Source of the DNA: Amia ocellicauda
Taxonomy: Eukaryota > Chordata > Actinopteri > Amiiformes > Amiidae
Length of the DNA: 64,000 nt
Assembly (NCBI RefSeq): GCF_036373705.1
Contig: NC_089856.1
Span: 31,716,298-31,780,297 of the forward strand
Reading direction: 5' to 3'
Of this stretch, positions 60,838 through 64,000 are shown piece by piece (the stretch's first letter is position 1; every line of letters begins with the position of its first letter). The notes beneath the pieces are model-generated. The model was not told the origin of the DNA. It saw only the letters and a list, made by a program, of their open reading frames with translations, and searched no databases. Made by a program: the position numbers and the translations under genes.

Positions 60838-62679
60838 TCCACCTCTCCAACCACTCCCACTCTGCTGGATTTCTTCCTCTCATCCACTCTTTTAACTTCT
60901 CTCTCTCCCTGCCTCCCCCCACTCACAGGGCAGGTCGCCAGCTAGACCTAATCTTCTCTAGAGGCTGATCCCCTTCATCACTCTCCGTGACACCCCTGGA
61001 CAACTCAGACCACCAATTAATCTCTTTCTTCCTTTCTCTCCCCTCCATCCCCACTCCACCCACTCCCTCTGTCACCTTCCACCTAATCTCTGCTCCGTCT
61101 CCCCCTCCACCCTGCCCTCCACTACTCTCACTCTCTTACCTTTCATTGATTGCTTTTCCCATCTGTTTGTCAACTATGCTACTCTACTCCACCTTCTCCT
61201 CCCTCTTCGCCCCCCCTCCCCCTCCTCCTCCTTCCTCTCTCTCTGCAGATGATTTTGCCTCCTTTTTCTCCTCCAAGATCACAGACATCCGCAAGGTCTT
61301 CAACAGTTCCCCCTCCTCTCCCATCCCGCCGAAGTCTCCCACCGATCAAGCTTCCTTTTCTTCATTCTCACCTCTCTCGGACTCTGAGCTTTCCTCTCTC
61401 CTCCTAGGTCACAAACCCACAGCATGTGCCCTGGACCCTCTCCCCACTCGCCTCCTCCAAGCGACTGCCCCAGATCTACTCCCCTTCATCTCCTCCCTCC
61501 TCAACTCCTCACTCCTCTCTGGCTGTTTCCCCTCTGCTTTAAAACAAGCTGCTGTCATCCCACTCCTCAGGAAACCAACCCTTGACCCTACCTCTACTAA
61601 GAAGTACCGCCCTGTCTCCCAACTCCCCTTCCTTTCAAAGACCCTCAAGCGTGCTGTCCACCACCAGCTCTCTGTATTTCTTTCCCTTCACTGACTTCCT
61701 CAGCTGTGCTCGAGCGGCCTCCCTCACCTTCCGCTGACATCTCCATCTCAATCCCCTTGGAATCCACCACACTCTCTCCCTCTTCTTCCATTATAAACCT
61801 AGGAGTCACCCTCGATCCTGCGCTCTCCTACACTCAGCACATCACAGCGCTGACACGCACCTGCAGATTTTTCCTGAGCAACATATGCCAAATCCGTCCC
61901 TTCCTCACCAACTACTTGACTCAGCTGCTCATCCAGTCCCTGGTCCTCTCCCGCCTGGACTACTGCAACTCCCTCCTGGCCGGCCTGCCTGCAACTACTA
62001 CCTGCCGCTCCAGCTCATCCAGAACTCTGCGGCTCGTCTGTTCTCTCTGCCACGATTCGCACACGCTACTCCATTGCTCCGCTCCCTCCACTGGCTCCCG
62101 AAACCGGCACACATTCAGTTCAAGACACTGACCCTCACCTACCACTGTCTCGACCACACTGCACTGAGTTACCTGCAGACCCTCGTCTCTCCATACATCC
62201 CCTCCAGACCACTGCGGTCTTCCAGTGCCAGAAGACTAACTCTACCTCCTCTCCACTCCCCTTCCTCCAGAACGACCTTCCCACTGCAATCAAAACAGCA
62301 GAGTCCTTGACCTCCTTCTGGTGCTTACTCAAAACACATATTTTCAGACAGTACTTTCGTCCTTTACTCTCCTGTAGGATAGCACTTTACGTTTTAACAT
62401 GCTTCTTGCTTTACTTGTTCTTGTATTATTTTGTTTTCCTCTTTGCTCCCTTTCCCATAATCCTTGACTGTGACCATTTATTTTGTTCCCACTTAGCTTT
62501 TACTACCCAGGATGTTAGACCTCATTTATTGGATTCACTTGTGTAATGCATTATGCTTTGAATTGCTTTGTATTATGAAAATCTGAATTTGTAATGTTTG
62601 ATGCCTTGTACTGAACTGTATTTTTGCACTTTGTACTGCACTTATGTTTTGTAAGTCACCCTGGATAAGGGCATCTGCC

Positions 62680-62745
<66 letters not shown>
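60838..62745 (+). mobile_element. L2-type LINE, 5'-truncated and internally deleted
   Basis: It starts with the end of the endonuclease domain (LDNSDHQLISFFLS at about 60990-61030). Then comes a proline/serine-rich linker and the N-terminal RT region (ALDPLPTRLLQATAPDLLPF, KYRPVSQLPFLSKTLKRAV). The RT core that carries the YADD-type catalytic box is missing. The C-terminal part resumes at about 61725 ([32 protein letters not shown]). The tail has GTAAGTCACCCTGGATAAGG and ends in an AAT repeat. One 235-codon ORF at 60987-61694 survives, but the element cannot move on its own. Confidence 0.9.
62681..62745. repeat. (AAT)n microsatellite at LINE 3' end
   Basis: About 21 AAT units forming the 3' terminus of the L2 copy. 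Confidence 0.96.
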
Positions 62746-62746
<1 letters not shown>

Positions 62747-63036
62747 CAGGGAACAATGAGACAGGGCAGGAGGTAATAGGTGCTGGGTTGTGCTGAGTGA
62801 ATGGGAGCTGAGGGAGGAGAGAAAGTGCACTGGGGTTTGAGGAATGTGGAATGACATGGTTAGAACTCTGGTGATAATGACTTCTGGTGGCGATTTGGAG
62901 AAGTGCGGGGGGAACCGTGACAAGGCATTGAAAATTGACAGGAGCTCTGGCCTCCACATTTATCCTAATATTTCTTCTCAAGGTCAGCTGCCTCTGGACT
63001 TCCCCCCTCAAATAGTGACTAATGCCCCCTGCTCAG

Positions 63037-63607
63037 CCTCAATCACAGCGTGTGCAGCTGGCTGGAAATCCACTACAAGCAGGTACCGCTCTCTCTCTCT
63101 GTCCATCAACTTTGCTTTGTAGTCTAGTGCTTTAAACCTAAGGAACAAGAAGTCACAAGTCTGCCCCATCGTTTCTGGCAATGACATTCAGTCATTTTAT
63201 GTTTTTATATTTTGAAGGATTGGAACATCACTGAACAAATATTCCAGCAAAGGGCAGGTCCGGGTTTTGTCTGTCCAGTTTTGCTCATCTTGACTCAAGA
63301 CAGCTGGAATGTGTAAGACTGCTCTACATGCTTAAGGCAGATGTGCACAGCAGAGCATGCTGGCCACTCTGGGCCTCTTTACGTCTGTGTGATGTCCTGA
63401 CTGTCCTGATTCTCTCCTCTTGATCTGCAGGAGCCAGGATCCCTTACTCTGGAGATCCCAGTGGGGGACAAGCAGCTGGCTGTGTCAGTGTGTGCCAGGA
63501 CTCTGTTAGTGACCTTGCTGTGCTGTGGCCTTATTGCTGGGGCTGTGTGGAAACATGTACCCAGCCAGCCTGAACACCTCCACAGACATGAGTCAGTTCT
63601 GTCCTAA
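63037..63607 (+). CDS. Possible last two exons of an unidentified membrane protein
   Basis: The first possible exon, 63037-63082 (acceptor CCCCCTGCTCAG, donor CAG|GTACCG), encodes LNHSVCSWLEIHYKQ. The second, 63431-63607 (acceptor CTCTTGATCTGCAG), continues in phase as EPGSLTLEIPVGDKQLAVSV, then the hydrophobic TLLVTLLCCGLIAGAVW, a short His-rich tail ending ESVLS, and TAA at 63605. The pattern suggests a type I membrane protein: extracellular end, one membrane segment, short cytosolic tail. No family was recognised and upstream exons were not found; the L2 insertion may separate them. It may be a relic or chance. Confidence 0.35.
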
Positions 63608-64000
63608 AAGTGACACTATTCAAAAACTTCATATGAGTTGAGTGATACCAGGAAGTCCATCCCAGGTGACCATCAAAGTAATTGCTTTTCATATGAGGGA
63701 AAACACAAGGTTGTGTCAAGATGAGGAGACAGCTATTGCACAATCTTGGTCCTGGAAAGCTGTCTTTGGTTTTGCAATCTACCTGAAATCTAACTTTCTA
63801 ATTTGTCTTGAAGGGTTAAGTAGACCAAGTTTTACAACTTAGGGTTATAGTGAAATAGACAGACCCATAATATCTGCATTGTGGCCCCCAGCTATAGTCT
63901 TGCACCTTAGGGGACAAACCAACCTAAGATTAATTTTCCAAATGATGGACCGTCCTCTCACACACACCCAGGACAAAACGTCTCCTCAAAATAAAACCCT

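Noticed and set aside
1-64000. Bacterial-type systems (CRISPR, operons, defence islands) and complete endogenous viruses
   Set aside because: The sequence is spliced vertebrate DNA. The tandem repeats are microsatellites, and no retroviral gag/pol/env motifs or LTR pairs were seen.

Overview
This is a vertebrate nuclear window, almost certainly from a ray-finned fish. It holds spliced genes with GT-AG introns, fish-type Tc1/mariner elements, L2-type LINE pieces, a V-SINE-like repeat with the 'GTAAGTC(A/G)CCCTGGATAAGG' type tail, and many microsatellites. I cannot name the species. No bacterial, CRISPR or viral system is present. I found nothing that qualifies as a wholly new biological system; the most unusual area is a graveyard of two broken genes at 55-60 kb.

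Three intact protein genes could be rebuilt exon by exon, with every intron phase agreeing. cldn16 (claudin-16) is on the + strand at 614-5053: 5 exons, 238 aa. ccdc50 (Ymer) is on the - strand from 47036 down to 17574: 12 coding exons, 483 aa, with a 537-nt frame-neutral cassette exon. uts2b (urotensin II-related peptide, URP) is on the + strand at 50438-53099: 5 exons, 118 aa, ending in the octapeptide ACFWKYCV after a Lys-Arg site. ccdc50 and uts2b are divergent with 3.4 kb between their start codons. This matches the linkage of CLDN16, UTS2B and CCDC50 on human 3q28 (established knowledge, recalled).

Layout: 1-613 upstream repeat and cldn16 5' flank; 614-5053 cldn16 with a dead Tc1 element in intron 2; 5054-17573 gene-poor DNA, part of which may be 3' UTR on either side; 17574-47036 ccdc50, whose introns carry an L2 fragment, a V-SINE, a TTAA-flanked MITE, a LINE C-terminal remnant, a Tc1 element with long inverted repeats and a hairpin MITE; 47037-50437 shared divergent promoter region; 50438-53099 uts2b; 53100-55300 repeats; 55349-57789 eIF4G remnants; 59920-60391 transferrin remnants; 60838-62745 an internally deleted L2 LINE; 63037-63607 two possible terminal exons of an unidentified + strand membrane protein.

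The three intact genes do not form one pathway. Claudin-16 is a tight-junction cation-selectivity protein, CCDC50 is a cytosolic ubiquitin-binding adaptor, and URP is a secreted neuropeptide. They share a neighbourhood, not a function.
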